Notes: generated by a model not told the origin, from the letters alone. DNA of 64,000 nt from Reticulitermes speratus (GCA_021186555.1 JAJKFL010000005.1:41907635-41971634), one strand, 5' to 3'; counted from the first letter of the stretch, positions 1 to 10,697 are shown. Numbers and translations: made by a program.

Positions 1-593
1 TCAATTGAAGAACCGCGAACTCTTATCGAAAATCGATTCCCTATGTCAATTAAGGTAGTGGTTTCTCGCTGTCGCCCTCTTTTCTCCCTCTACCAGTAAT
101 CAATTACCTTGACGTGTATGACGTCATAAAACTATATGTGGCTCTGTATGTAAGCTCTGGTGTGGTTACACGCCTGATGGGATTCTGATGAACTCTAAAA
201 CTCCGTGGGTTAGGACGAGGCTGGAAAGAATCTTTTAGAGCTGGACTGAATGTGGTGAGAGCCGAATGCTTCAGACAAAGGTTAAAGTGCTCGCTGGCCG
301 CAGTTAAAAGCTTATAGTTGAAACCATCCGATGGGTAAATAGAATCACCACCATGTGTTTTATTCCTGTCGTAATAGTGTTTGCTATTCTTTATGCGCCT
401 CTCGATTCAAAATGTTCATTTTTATGTCGTAGGTAGTTCAGAAATATCGGCCTGCGACATGAATTGAGGGTGTTCGAGAAATTGTTGCTGACAGAATATT
501 TGGCCCTTAGAAGATGGAAGTAAGAGAAGGCTAGCGAAAAATACGTAATGGGGAGCTTTATAACTCATACTGCTCTAACTCCATTTAGCAGAG
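1..593. other. Unassigned non-coding sequence
   Basis: No convincing exon, repeat or structured element is seen on either strand. Confidence 0.5.
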
Positions 594-790
594 TCCTTCT
601 TGAGAGGCTGAGCGTTCCTCAGATAGTCAAGTAATGCCCCGAATTTTATGGAACCCGAAGTTTCGTTACGGTGTTCACAATAGACCGCCGCTTGTGCCTA
701 TCCTGAGCCAGATAAATCCAGTTCACGCTCTTGTATCCTATTGTTTATGGTCTACTTTAATATTATCGCTCCAGTTAACTTGTACAGTTC
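594..790 (+). repeat. Dispersed repeat family G, copy 1
   Basis: The stretch opens with agtccttct, an 'AGC/TAGCxxGTCCTCAG'-like segment and TTTTATGGAACC, then CCTATCCTGAGCCAGA. The same order of blocks recurs at 27195-27525. In translation it gives the MEPxGSLxHS...YPEPDQS pseudo-peptide that I recognise as a common insect repeat wrongly predicted as protein. It is not a gene. Confidence 0.55.
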
Positions 791-1239
791 ATCAAATATC
801 AGTAGAGCGATCACATATCAAAGGAGATGAGTTGGGCGCTGTTAATAGAGCGAAAAGGAGAATTAAGAAATGCGTACAAAATATTGGCTACTTACTTTGA
901 ACAGTCAGTTCTAAAAAACAGTTATATTTCTACCCAAAACTCTTTCTATCTCCAAACTTCAAAATACACGTGAATTGTTCTAGTAATAAGGTTACGAATC
1001 CGTGCGCCTGTGATTTCACACCCTCACACGCCTTTCAGGCGTGGTTTTTCTTTAAATAGGGAATGGTTTTTCCTCTGCTTTTACCAACAGGGTCATATTT
1101 CGTTATAAGAAAAACCGTGGCAACGAATGGCTGCTATCGCTACAATAAATATAATACTTACATTGAAATGTAGGCTATCTCGCGTTAAACAATTTTCTTC
1201 GTCTTTCTGTAGCTTTCTGTTAGATCTCTGTCTTGTTCC
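791..1239. other. Unassigned non-coding sequence
   Basis: Nothing recognisable apart from low-complexity AT-rich sequence. Confidence 0.45.
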
Positions 1240-1505
1240 ACTTTAAAAAATGCTAAAGGTAAAGCAAACCTGCACTCGTTCTTAACTTTGGTAACAGGTG
1301 TAGGTGAGTGATCAGCCTCACGCTCGGCCGCTTTAACCCTGAGAAAAGAGCCACCGGTATCCATTAGTAAGTGGCTGAGTGGGCCCCAGAGGCCGTTTGA
1401 ACGCTTTGGAGAAAATGTTGTACACATGTCAGGAATCGAACCACCATTCCTTGGTCGTATAGCCCGTACCCCAGTCACTATAAAGGCTACATTATCCCGG
1501 ATCCT
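1240..1505 (-). repeat. SINE family F, diverged copy
   Basis: The body shares the CTCGGCCGCTTTA...GGTACCCATT blocks with the copies at 16660, 34385, 56990 and 60224. Near 1428-1500 a degraded tRNA-like head is visible on the minus strand: the plus strand reads CAGGAATCGAACC, the complement of a B box. It is an old copy. Confidence 0.55.
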
Positions 1506-1964
1506 CATGTTTAAGGGGATTTCCAATTCTTGGTTTGCTGGAACTAGTGATTAAGTTGGAATATTTGTATCCAGTCAGAAAATCCAGGACCAGCCTTTAA
1601 TTGCAACATGTTGCAAATTACGGGGCACGCACTTGCATTCTCTGCATAAATGTTTCATCCACGTTGTTCGAAACGAACCTAACTGAGCTCACTCCTCTCC
1701 ATTTAGATTACTATTCACGTTCAAATCTTTAACCTCTGATATCATCAGCATGGAGTCACCACAAGCCGAAATTGTTCCTATAAAAGTATCACTTTTCTGT
1801 GTAACATTGAGCAGAAAATAACGAAATTTCAGGCTAAAGTTAATATTGAGACATTAAGTTATTTGAATGTTTGCAAATTCTGAGATCTAAATTAATCTTC
1901 AAGTTTCATAATTTTTTAGCTAGTTTCCACATCTCTGCTCACATTTTATTAACTAGCATTGTGA
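1506..1964. other. Unassigned non-coding sequence
   Basis: No feature could be supported here. Confidence 0.45.
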
Positions 1965-1965
1965 T

Positions 1966-1968
1966 AGT

Positions 1969-2000
<32 letters not shown>
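1966..2000 (+). repeat. (TTA)n microsatellite
   Basis: About ten consecutive TTA/ATT units are followed by T-rich sequence. The short open frame across it codes only for Tyr runs and is not a gene. Confidence 0.9.
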
Positions 2001-2084
2001 TGTTTACTTATTTGTTTTGTTGTGTTAGTTTTATTCTTGTCCTGTTTCTTGTCCATTGTTATTTGTGTTTGTTTGTTGTGCTGC

Positions 2085-2235
2085 TTCTGTAATTGGCCAT
2101 CTGGCTGTTGATTCGGCACATTAATAAATCAGAATTGAATTGAATTGAATTATTTACTGCAATTGGGTTTTCACCCGGTGGCAGTAGTCCTTACACTAGT
2201 ACACACAATACAAATGGACATATAATATACACAAG
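2085..2235. mobile_element. Two abutting LINE 3' ends (inferred)
   Basis: On the plus strand, AATAAATCAG followed by repeated TTGAA units near 2122-2150 resembles an insect non-LTR 3' terminus. Directly after it, the complement of 2152-2235 reads ACTGCCACCGGGTGAAAACC...GCAGTAAATAA, another typical LINE 3' end in the opposite direction. No coding part is attached. Family assignment is by tail pattern only. Confidence 0.4.
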
Positions 2236-2321
2236 AATGATAATACAAAACAAACTATACACAATTACAAAACAAAATACATACAGTAAATACAAGTACA
2301 CACATTAGAACACTGTACACA

Positions 2322-2528
2322 ACTTACAAAAACATCCACACCTTACAAAAGCATCCACACCTTACAAATACATCCACACCTTACAAAAACATCCACACCT
2401 TACAAAAACATCCACACCTTACAAAAGCATCCACACCTTACAAAAACATCCACACCTTACAAAAACATCCACACCTTACAAAAACATCCACACCTTACAA
2501 AAACATCCACACCTTACAAAAACACCCA
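2322..2528 (+). repeat. 19-bp minisatellite, about 11 copies
   Basis: The unit CTTACAAAAACATCCACAC repeats head to tail with no spacers and few substitutions (for example AAAAGC or AAATAC for AAAAAC). Direct, spacerless and homogeneous repetition identifies a tandem minisatellite rather than a CRISPR array. Confidence 0.9.
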
Positions 2529-3996
2529 TACACAATATAAGAAAAAAGACACACGCACATGAAGCAGAAAAGCTCAACCCTGCTGATATCAAAGTCCGCC
2601 TTCACATCTTATGCACAATTATTTTTATCCACTTTCGCCCCTCACGTCCTTTGCAACGCGTTCTTTCGGCTGCCCCTTCAACCCTTTGACGAATGAAATG
2701 AATCTACATTATACAAACATTTAGTTCTTATCTCATAGATAACAGAGTGTTTTCATTAAAAAGTCCAGTCGGAGAATACTGCATAGGGAAACAATCACTG
2801 TTTATTGTGAGAACCACACGGAACACATAGACTTTATAGACAAATGCAGTCTTTTTTTGTGTTAAACCTGACGGTATATATACTGACTACTACGCCTTAA
2901 AATGGTAAAATAGTTCAAATATAGCACAGTCGAATAAGCAAATTTGCTATGTAGTCTAGATGTAAATTCTTTCCACAGTAATCGACTCAATAATGTCAAA
3001 AAAGCAGGCATTCCAGTGCCTTTTATTGATGCTCTCTAGTGGTGCTGTTACAAGCAGCTAATACTTGCATTTGGTTAGTATGGAAACAAAAGACAAACTG
3101 ACAAACCGGTGGACAAACACGAGTAAAATATTATGTCCGCGTTTTAATACTGTGGTCAAATCCTTCCTTACAAGCTCCTTTCTAAACTCTATGATACCAA
3201 AGATTTTGTCTAAGAACATTAGCTACGTGGACTTTGTCCATCGTCTGGTGTATTAAAAATAATGAAAAGTAAATGAAACACAATTTTAGGGGAGAGGATC
3301 GGTGTCCGTCTTCAGGCTAAAATAATGAGACGTACTCAGTTGGGCCCGATAGGCGAAGCTGCACCGAACCGTCGTTAGGAAGCTTATAGAATTTTGTGAC
3401 TGCATTTTGTGCGCCGCTGGAATGATTAAACGATGCCTGTGGTCAGACATGTTCACAGCCTCAAACAGATACGTGTGCTGACCTACAGACGTCACATGTA
3501 CCGCACTACATACACTGGTGTATGTATGTATGTATATATGTCTGCGTCACACAGTTTCCGCAACGAGACGTGTTCTGGGGGAGAAGTGAGGCGTTATTCA
3601 AATGTCTAGTGGGTAAATAGTAGTTAGATGGACATGTACCCCTCCATCCCCACACATTCCTCATCCCTGACGTCATCCCAATGAAGTGCTAACAAATATG
3701 AACATGCAGAAACATCTGTATTGGTAACCACGCCCTAATGCCAATTAGCGTCAAGTTTCTGGATCATAGAAATGGTCTTTCTGATAGCGGAAATAGTAGT
3801 CTTGGACACTATGTTGGCAGCATTGCATCCACTTGATTAGGTTTAATTGCTATTACATATGCAATAAAAGTGCGTGGAGGTGTTACGTGTAACTGAAATG
3901 CCATGCAGCTCGGTATTATATTTGTGAAAATTAGTTTTGTGTTTGACCACAAAAGCTTAGGGATCCGGAATAGCGCAGTCATTGTAGTGACTAGAC
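2529..3996. other. Unassigned non-coding sequence with a small (TGTA)n tract
   Basis: A short TGTATGTATGTATGTA tract lies near 3520-3540. No exon or element was recognised in the rest. Confidence 0.45.
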
Positions 3997-3997
3997 T

Positions 3998-4112
3998 TAG
4001 TCCACCACTTTGTCCACCACAAATCCCACATGGAGTGACCCCCTCCCGGGATCGAACCCGCTCCTCTGCGGTGAGAGGCCGGTGACTAACCGCCTGAGCC
4101 ATGGCACGGCCT
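3998..4112 (-). repeat. SINE family A, 5' head fragment
   Basis: Reading the minus strand from 4112 gives GGCCGTGCCATGGCTCAGGCGG (A-box region), then a GGTTCGATCCCGGG B box, then TGTGGGATTTGTGGTGGACAAAG. This is the tRNA-derived head of the most frequent SINE here (full copies at 6470, 14690 and 54216). The 3' body is missing. Confidence 0.8.
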
Positions 4113-4189
4113 GTATATTTGAGTTATATACACTACAATTTCTCTCATAACAACAAATTCTTCACATAAAATGGACTCGTAATGTGAGC

Positions 4190-5990
4190 GCCATCATCTG
4201 TCTTGTTATCCGAACTATTTCTACAGTTTATTGAATCAGAATATGTTGTTAACTTATTACTAAAACACAACGTTCTTGGCTATTTCCCTTACGTAGATAT
4301 TCTTATCCTTTACGATTCTACACAAACTGATATAAATATACTTTTCATTGATTTTAACCATTTTTAGCCAAATTTACATTTTACCTTACAGACAGAAACT
4401 GATAACGTAATAAATTACCTCGATCTAACAAATCAAAGACTTCAAAATAATTTACATATCTCTATATACAGAAAACCTACCTTTACAGACGCTATTACTC
4501 CCTATACATCCTCTCATCCTATCAAACGTAAATATGCCGCAATTAGATACCTCTACAACCGCTTAAACACCTATTGTTTAAACAAATGAACTGAACATTA
4601 AGAAAGAATCATTATTTATAACATTTTATATAATATCTGATCCCCGATTCCCCAGACCAAAAAACACAAATTATCTGATGTAAACTCCAGCAACGATGAT
4701 CCTAAACTAAAATGGGCCACTTTCAACATACCAACTTGAGAATAACTTACAAGGCCAACAATTATTTAGAATATAACCTGAACAGAAAACAAACAACAAC
4801 ACTGGAAAATATCTCTCCAGTGGCGTATATAAACTTATATATATGCCCTGACTGCGAACAAGGTACATGTTGGCCAGACAGTAGAAGCTTCACAAAGAAG
4901 TTCAAAGAACACCGCCTTTCTTTTATAAATAATATAATTTCAACTCTAAATTCGCACAACACCTGCTAGTGTATGGCCATTCTCTCGGCAAAATGGAAAA
5001 CATCATACAAATCCTTCATTTTAATAAGAAGGTTATCCATTAAATTACCTTGGAGAAGTTTTACATTTATAAAGAAAGTAAAAAATAAAATCAGCTTAAA
5101 GACAAACACAGTAAACGACCAAACAATGTTTTAAACCATCTTCGACAACGACACCGCATGACACAAGATACATACCCCTTTCCCTCCTACTTTACCCATC
5201 CCCTTCCCTAATCCTAGCCAACGATCCTAGCATATACTCAATAGGCCTTTAACGTTCATAGCTTTACGTGCTCGAAAACGTCAAGAGATACTTGCGAAAG
5301 TGAATTATATAAACTTGTAGAAAACATGAGAAAAAGTGCTCAAAGCAAAACTTTAACTTGAAAATCGTCAAACGTGTTAAACATATATGAATCTGCGTAT
5401 AAGTACTTTTATTTTCATTTTTTAATTCTTTAATTTCATTAGCATTAAATTCATCTTATTACTTTTCGTTAAATATTGATATCGTTCTTGGTCTTACAAA
5501 TAACATACAACATAATCAAATGGATTCATACTTCTTGAACAAAATTAATGTACCTTTCAAATGTACCACCTCGGCAAAAGTAGGCCTACAAGTGAAAACA
5601 GGAAATATATACTAGCCGTCTTCTTAATTCTTGCTTACTATACTTCTTATTTTAATTAACCTATTTTACCATTTTACTATTAGTATAATTAATACACATC
5701 TACAACTGTTCAAGGTCCGCAAATATTTACAATCATACATTTTTAAAACCCCATTATTTAATTCATCCCATTGCTGTATATTATATACGTTATGTGTTTT
5801 ATACAACACATTTTAAGGTCCTAGATCTCCGATAAATACTGCGGCTGTATTATTCCTTTTTATATTCTTGGGATCAGCCTTATGATGGCTGCTAACAATG
5901 GCCGAAACATGTGGCTGATTTGTTTGGATAGTAAAGTTGTGTTTGGCTGAAAAACCCGGAGTTATTAATTTGTTGTAAACACAATGAGGA
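4190..5990 (+). mobile_element. Penelope-like retroelement, decayed (RT C-terminus, GIY-YIG, ribozyme)
   Basis: Pieces of a Penelope-like (PLE) polyprotein lie in order with frameshifts and stops. At about 4205-4330 there is a reverse-transcriptase palm stretch reading GYFPYVDILILYDS, where the usual YVDD has lost one Asp. At about 4411-4590 comes the SIYRKPTFTDAITP / SSHPIKRKYAAIRYLYNRLN block typical of PLE RTs. At about 4800-4970 a CPDCEQG...SRSFTKKFKEHRLSF block matches the GIY-YIG endonuclease, followed in another frame by AQHLL-GHSLGKMENIIQIL. Roughly 900 bp downstream is a hammerhead motif (5873-5919), the place such ribozymes are known in PLE repeats. The 5' part is absent. The copy is dead. 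Confidence 0.75.
5873..5919 (+). ncRNA. Hammerhead-ribozyme motif, PLE-associated, mutated
   Basis: Stem I pairs ATCAGC (5873-5878) with GCTGAT (5914-5919), six perfect pairs. The core is CTTATGA (C3 at 5879, G5 changed to U), then one extra U, a GGC/GCC stem II plus one G-U pair, then GAA (5904-5906), the palindrome ACATGT as stem III, and G at the cleavage position. Every part falls in hammerhead register. The G5 and position-17 changes predict an inactive copy. Confidence 0.65.
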
Positions 5991-6258
5991 TGAATCACAT
6001 TAAGATTACACACGGTTTATTGAAACTTTCAAAGTGTTAGAAAATTCTGTCTTTGTTCATAACTATGTCCTAATAATGGTGAAGATAATGAGTCCTAAAA
6101 ACCATAGGCACGTGTAAGTCTGAAAGGATTAAACGGTCAATTAACTTTGTGCTAATTTTCATAATATTTGACATCCCCGTTTGTATGTACATGCACAGTA
6201 TATTTCACTCTTGTTCAGTAATTACAGTCACAACCTACGTATATATTTTTTGACATAT
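5991..6258. other. Unassigned sequence after the PLE remnant
   Basis: AT-rich, with no feature recognised. Confidence 0.4.
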
Positions 6259-6259
6259 T

Positions 6260-6299
6260 AGGCTACCGGTTTCAGCTCTATAGAGCCGTTATCAGGCCT
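6260..6299 (-). ncRNA. Hammerhead-ribozyme motif
   Basis: On the minus strand AGGC (6299-6296) pairs with GCCT (6263-6260) as stem I. The core is CTGATAA (G8 changed to A), one extra C, stem II GCTC-TATA-GAGC plus a G-U pair, then GAA, the palindrome ACCGGT as stem III and A at position 17. The architecture is complete, but the G8 change should abolish cleavage. Confidence 0.65.
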
Positions 6300-6460
6300 G
6301 TACAATAACTATGAACATCCAACTCTATACATTTTGTAAAAGAAATACCCTTATTTTGTAAAATTATATGTATAAAATGGGGCGGGGGGGGGGGGGAAGG
6401 TTGCGAATTTTACTGGCAGAACCCTCAGTCTGACCCCTTCGTTACGTACGAAATAAAAAT
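6300..6460. other. Short spacer with poly-G tract
   Basis: A G-rich run with a single C interruption lies near 6379-6397. Nothing else is supported. Confidence 0.6.
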
Positions 6461-6469
6461 AAAGTTGTC

Positions 6470-6728
6470 CTTACGGCCGCGCAATGGCTCAGGCGGTTAG
6501 TCGCCGGCCTGTCACCGCGGAGGCCAGGGTTAGATCCTGGGTCAGTCCATGTGGGATTTGTGGTAGACAAAGTGGCACTGGGACAGGTTTTTCTCCGAGC
6601 ACTTCGGTTTTCCCATGTCAATTTCATTCAACCGGTGCTCCATTACACGAAAAGAAAAACTAATTATCTTCATCACAGGGTTGCACAATAAGCCTCAAGG
6701 CTGCCGTGCGGGGCCCTTCACAAAGAAA
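6470..6728 (+). repeat. SINE family A, near full length
   Basis: The tRNA-like head GCAATGGCTCAGGCGGTTAG with a weak B box (GGGTTAGATCCTGGG) is followed by the conserved body TGTGGGATTTGTGG...GGTGCTCCATTA...AATAAGCCTCAAGGCTGC. Target-site duplication AAAGTTGTC flanks it at 6461-6469 and 6729-6737. The open frames across it are translations of the SINE. Confidence 0.85.
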
Positions 6729-6737
6729 AAAGTTGTC

Positions 6738-7530
6738 ATTGTGCACAAAATGAAGACACATCTTGTGATTAGCCTGAACGTGGCTTTACTGAAAAGCTTA
6801 ACGTGTAGCTAATGTTGTAATCAAGAAGGTTGTTTACGAATAAAGTTGTGTTGACCGAACAAAAATATTTGTGATCCAGTTTAGGAAGCGGAACAGGAAG
6901 CCACATACCAAGAAGTCTCTTCATGTCAGTGACGATAAGAGAAATTACGCGTTTAGGCCTTTTAGTAGAGTGCCATAAATTTTACGCAGGAAGTTTTTGA
7001 AAGTAATGAAAATATCGGAATTAAATTATTCGGAATTTCCGCTGTAGAAAAGCAGTGCTATGTCTTGATTACTTGTGGTATCGAAGTTGTATGGAGTTTG
7101 TGCTGTTGATAGTTGATTTCAAAACAAGGTAAAAAAGAATCGTACAATCTAATATTAAGCCATTGCATCAAAGCCAGAGTTTCCAAGTACAGCGCGCGCA
7201 GTGTGGATGCTTGTTCATCGGAGAAATGTGCTTGGTCTTATTGAGCTAGCGAATTGATCCTGCATGCTTGTTGTTTTGTGTCTGTTTGCGGGTTTAGCAA
7301 ATTCCTTCCCTTCGGTTGCGCCTCCCCCCAGCCCCCCACTCCCCGCACACGCACACACTCTTACATTGTGTGGAACAATATAGGTCTGGTCAGACCGCTT
7401 CATTGGACTGCCTGTGAGGGATATAACGACGTACTGCTTCGTAATAGGAATGACCCGGATTTGATTCTGGGTGCTAGATATGTTGAAGTTTCAAGTCTTT
7501 TTGGATCGTACGCCGTGTTGACTGGTTAAG
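6738..7530. other. Unassigned non-coding sequence
   Basis: A C-rich CCCCCCAGCCCCCCACTCCCC tract is near 7325-7345. A faint tRNA-like GGATTTGATTC lies near 7458. No element could be delimited. Confidence 0.4.
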
Positions 7531-7534
7531 AGTT

Positions 7535-7575
7535 ACCGACGTTTCGGAAGGACATACTGCCTCCATTCTCAGTGT
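7535..7575 (-). ncRNA. Hammerhead-like motif, ACGUC subfamily, mutated
   Basis: The minus strand reads CTGAGAA (C3 at 7572, G8 to A), extra T, stem II GGAGG/CTTCC with one G-U pair, GAA, ACGT and C at position 17, a GUC triplet. Stem I is only partly paired. The sequence resembles the motif at 42606-42652. Confidence 0.5.
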
Positions 7576-7762
7576 CGGGCAGACACTTGGAACAGTCGAC
7601 ACGGCGTAACATCCTAGAAGAATTTATTTTTATCATCTTCGTTCTGAGGACTTCACATTTCGCTAGTAGTAACATTCTTTATTTATCGTAATATTTTCCA
7701 TATTTTCTGCGCATTAGATGCGTGCATATATTATAATTACATATTATTATTATTATTATTAT

Positions 7763-7804
7763 CTTCTACATGTTTCGGCCCTTTCTGGGACATCATCAGG
7801 GAAA
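7763..7804 (-). ncRNA. Hammerhead motif, left arm
   Basis: The minus strand has an intact CTGATGA (C3 at 7799), extra T, stem II GTCCC/GGGCC with one mismatch, GAA, the palindrome ACATGT, and A17 at 7767. Stem I is interrupted by a mismatch. It is the mirror of the motif at 8163-8205. Confidence 0.6.
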
Positions 7805-8162
7805 ATCCAAATGTAAGAGATGTATAAAATAATAGTGTGTATCATCATAGTAATTTGCAACTCATGCACTTGTAAAATATACCGGCAAGTTGAATATATA
7901 CAAAATGAATATAATTAAAATTTAGAGAATTAAAATTATTATTAACAAGAGTGTGCTCAGTTATCGTAATTCGTACGCACATATAATATTTTATTGCAAC
8001 TTTATATGTGCGTACGAATCACGACAATAACAATTTTAATTCTGCAGGTTTTAACTAATATTCGTATTTTATATATTTACCTTGCTTTTATGTTATATAT
8101 TTGCAGGAACTGCACTTTCTCCTGATGTTGTACACTGGTGTATTTACATCTCTTATTTGGTT

Positions 8163-8204
8163 TCTCCCTGATGATGGCCCAGAAAGGGCCGAAACATGTA
8201 AAAG

Positions 8205-8205
<1 letters not shown>
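8163..8205 (+). ncRNA. Hammerhead motif, right arm
   Basis: Intact CTGATGA (8168-8174), extra T8175, a perfect 5-bp stem II GGCCC-AGAAA-GGGCC, GAA, the palindrome ACATGT (8194-8199) and A at position 17. Stem I is weak next to the core (TCT/AGA pairs only further out). Confidence 0.6.
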
Positions 8206-8243
<38 letters not shown>

Positions 8244-8245
8244 TA

Positions 8246-9747
8246 TGCAAACTGACTAAAAGTGCATTTTGTACTTATATTAGTACATTTTTATTTATTT
8301 ATTCTTATTCTTTTTTCCAATATTTTGCTTGTTTTCTCTCTTCCATTCTTTACTTTCTTTTTCATTCTTTTATCCTTTCTTTTTATCTTTTCCTTTTTCT
8401 CTCTTTTTGTTTCATTTTTGTATCCGTTTATATCTTCAGTCATCCTTTCAAGTATGACTGATATTTGATTATGTTCACCTCCACCTAGCACTGCAATTAA
8501 AAGCGTCGAGACCTCCATACCCCCATACACCCTCATGGCGTATTACTTAATTACAGATCGGCAAAACTTTACTACTAATCATTGTGACTGGTATGCACCA
8601 CACGCCCGTGGCGCCAGTCTTTCCTAACGCACTGCCTGTCACCCCCAATATAATATTTTCGTCATCTATCCCTTTGTCTGGAGGTTCTGGTAATATACTT
8701 ATCATTACAACGTTCGACTTGCTTTATGGCGGATGTCCCACAAACCCGGAATTTCCAAACCGTGTTTTCTCTCACTACACAGCGACAAAATTTCTCGCCT
8801 CCCCTTGACGCTCCAATTCGCAGACCAAACAGCCTGTCGTGGCTCACGATGCTTCCTCTTCCTCCGAAGTTCCCACCACCAACACAATAGTATGCAGAGG
8901 ATCTAGAGTCGAGCTCTTATAGTGCACCATTGTGTTTCAGCAACCCCTCCTCCATTCAAACAAAACTTGCGAGGAAGTTATTCGGTCGAGAAATTGAACA
9001 GAAAAGAAATGGAAACTGAAGTTTCAGAACATGGAGAGATAAGTCAAAACTTTCCAGAGAAAGGACTAAAAATAAAAAAAAAATATGTTCTTTGTTTCCA
9101 ACCATCAAGTTTAAACTATACAAGACATTAACTAAAGTCAATCTTGTGGATGAAAGAAAGATCACAGTGTAACATTGGTAGTATTTGGTCCGTGGAGGTT
9201 CTGTGTCATTGGGTTGATATCAGTGGAGTTCTTCAGTGAAATCAAAGATTTTGGACACAGTTTCAGTCCTTAATACGACAAATATACTTGGAAGAAAAGA
9301 GGATGAAAAGAACCTGTAGATCCTGAACCTGAATATTTTGTTTATAGAAACGCTTTTTCGCATCAACAACAAACGTAACTTTTAGTACTATCCTCTGAAC
9401 TAATCGACTCCTTCGTATCAGAACCCCTAAGGTTCAGCACCGCTAATACCAAAGGTCACCGTCAGAGACGATCCAAAGCCAGTTTGGTGCCGCTCCAGTT
9501 ATCACAAGACGCTTTCCGTAAGACCCATTTTAATGCCGACTCTTAGCTGATGAATAGATTTCCTCCCCCGAAAGAATATTTTGGCCTTCACATTTCTATC
9601 TTTCTCGTACTTGCTAGCTGCCGTGTCCATCTCATGGCCTTTGATTACCGTAATAATGCTCATTTTGCAGAGTGCAAATTATGTTGCGTGTAAGCTCCGA
9701 GAAAGTGAAAATTGTTATCCTGAATGCGTTCTTTGTTGAACCAAAGA

Positions 9748-9748
<1 letters not shown>
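8246..9748. other. Unassigned non-coding sequence upstream of exon 1
   Basis: T-rich sequence covers 8280-8440. A 74-codon plus-strand frame lies at 8584-8808 with no recognisable family. No Ig-domain exon was found, so the preceding exon is probably outside the window. Confidence 0.45.

Positions 9749-9809
<61 letters not shown>
9749..9809. repeat. Compound (TA)n-(GA)n microsatellite
   Basis: About 16 TA units pass directly into about 14 GA units, roughly 170 bp before the exon 1 acceptor. Confidence 0.9.
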
Positions 9810-9982
9810 GTGCGAGTGTGTTTGTTTGTGTGTATGGTTTTCGTGTTATAAAACTTGTCTGCTAGAATAATGCTCTTTTTATTTATTATTGTAACTGTAT
9901 ATAAATTATTTTTATGTTGGTACCACCCTATTGCCATGTAGAGTGCAACAGATTTTTAATTCTGGTTAATTTCCTTTTACAG

Positions 9983-10126
9983 TGGCGCCCCAGCGACCGC
10001 GGGTGGAATATAATACAAGTCAAGTTCTTCCAGGACACAACGTTACAGCCCAGGCTGGAGAGCGAGCCACTGTCAAATGCGTTAGCCGTTATGGGAATCC
10101 CCCTGCTCGACTCAAATGGTTACTCG
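9983..10126 (+). CDS. Ig-domain cell-adhesion protein, internal exon (first half of a C2-set-like domain)
   Basis: The exon lies between a pyrimidine-rich acceptor TTCCTTTTACAG and a donor GTAAGC. It starts with the last two bases of a split codon, carries 47 full codons and ends with one base of a Gly codon (phase 1 on both sides). It begins APQRPRVEYNTSQVLPGHNV, then Cys32 in ATVKCVSRYGNPPA and Trp45 in RLKWLL, the conserved Cys and Trp of an immunoglobulin fold. NTS and NVT are possible N-glycosylation sites. The second Cys of the domain is in the next exon. The best family guess is Echinoid/Friend-of-Echinoid, an insect homophilic adhesion receptor at cell junctions; nephrin-like or Sidestep-like receptors are alternatives. 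The fold is firm, the orthology is not. Confidence 0.85.
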
Positions 10127-10221
10127 GTAAGCCAGTGTTACCAATTTTGTTGACTACCTAAATTGTGTTATTGTACACATCTTTAGTCGGGTTGTACTAG
10201 AGGCTGTCTGGACGCTGGATA

Positions 10222-10327
10222 GGAGGTAAATGGTAAATATCTATCCCTTGCCGGGAGTCGAGCCATGATTTTTCAGATATTCAGCCTATAGCGTGGTCAC
10301 TGTACCGACTGCGCTATCCCGGCTCCC
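10222..10327 (-). repeat. SINE head (family E) inside the intron between exons 1 and 2
   Basis: The minus strand reads GGGAGCCGGGATAGCGCAGTCGG, an A-box region, and later GGCTCGACTCCCGGC, a B box. It is tRNA-derived and lies inside the 303-bp intron 10127-10429. Its A-box region resembles that of family F. Confidence 0.65.
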
Positions 10328-10429
10328 ATTATACTGGTATTAACAAAGAATAATTAAGCTCAACGGGCTGCGTTATCAGATTTAATCAGGGGCTCGTGTG
10401 CTAACTGTCCATTGTGTTGCTGGTGGCAG

Positions 10430-10624
10430 GAGAGGAAGAAATCACCACCAGCATGAACCAGAGCAACTCAACAGAGCTGGACAACCCCAGAACGTGGGTC
10501 GCCACGTCGGTGCTGGAGTTGAGTTTCACGAAACAGCAGCATGGCAGGGTGCTGAAGTGCGTCGCTCTTCATGAGTCCTACTCCACAAAGTCGCAAATGA
10601 TAGAAGTGCGGCTTAATGTCAGAT
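10430..10624 (+). CDS. Ig-domain cell-adhesion protein, next exon (second half of the C2-set-like domain)
   Basis: It follows the acceptor TGGTGGCAG and ends before the donor GTAAGT. Joined to the first exon through a split Gly codon, it continues the frame for 64 codons and ends with the first base of a Tyr codon. It contains TWVATSVLELSF and HGRVLKCVALHESYSTKS, where Cys43 is the second Ig cysteine, 59 residues after the one in the previous exon. It lacks the usual DxGxYxC and instead has the HGxxLxC form seen in C2-set_2 (CD80-like) domains of nephrin- and echinoid-type receptors. NQS and NST are possible glycosylation sites. It ends EVRLNVR, a typical last beta strand. Confidence 0.88.
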
Positions 10625-10697
10625 GTAAGTACAGACACTGCTGCCTGTGTACTTCTTGTCTGTGTATTTACTGAACAGGCTGATGGAAGTGATTCCC

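Larger units (their letters stand above)
7742..8245. mobile_element. Fold-back element with hammerhead motifs in both arms
   Basis: The left arm (ATT)n-TCTTCTACATGTTTCGGCCC and the right arm GGGCCGAAACATGTAAAAGA-(TAA)n are inverted copies of about 100 bp, including AAATGTAAGAGATGTA against TACATCTCTTATTTGG. A second inverted pair (TCGTACGCACATATAA / TTATATGTGCGTACGA near 7972-8017) forms the centre. Both ends finish in trinucleotide microsatellite. No coding sequence is present, so it is non-autonomous, probably PLE-derived. Confidence 0.65.

Noticed and set aside
2322..2528. CRISPR-like array
   Set aside because: Repeats are directly adjacent with no unique spacers, and the context is eukaryotic.
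8138..8536. Several overlapping frames rich in Phe/Leu/Ser or Lys/Arg/Glu
   Set aside because: They cover the (TAA)n tract and a T/C-rich stretch. The frames are compositional.
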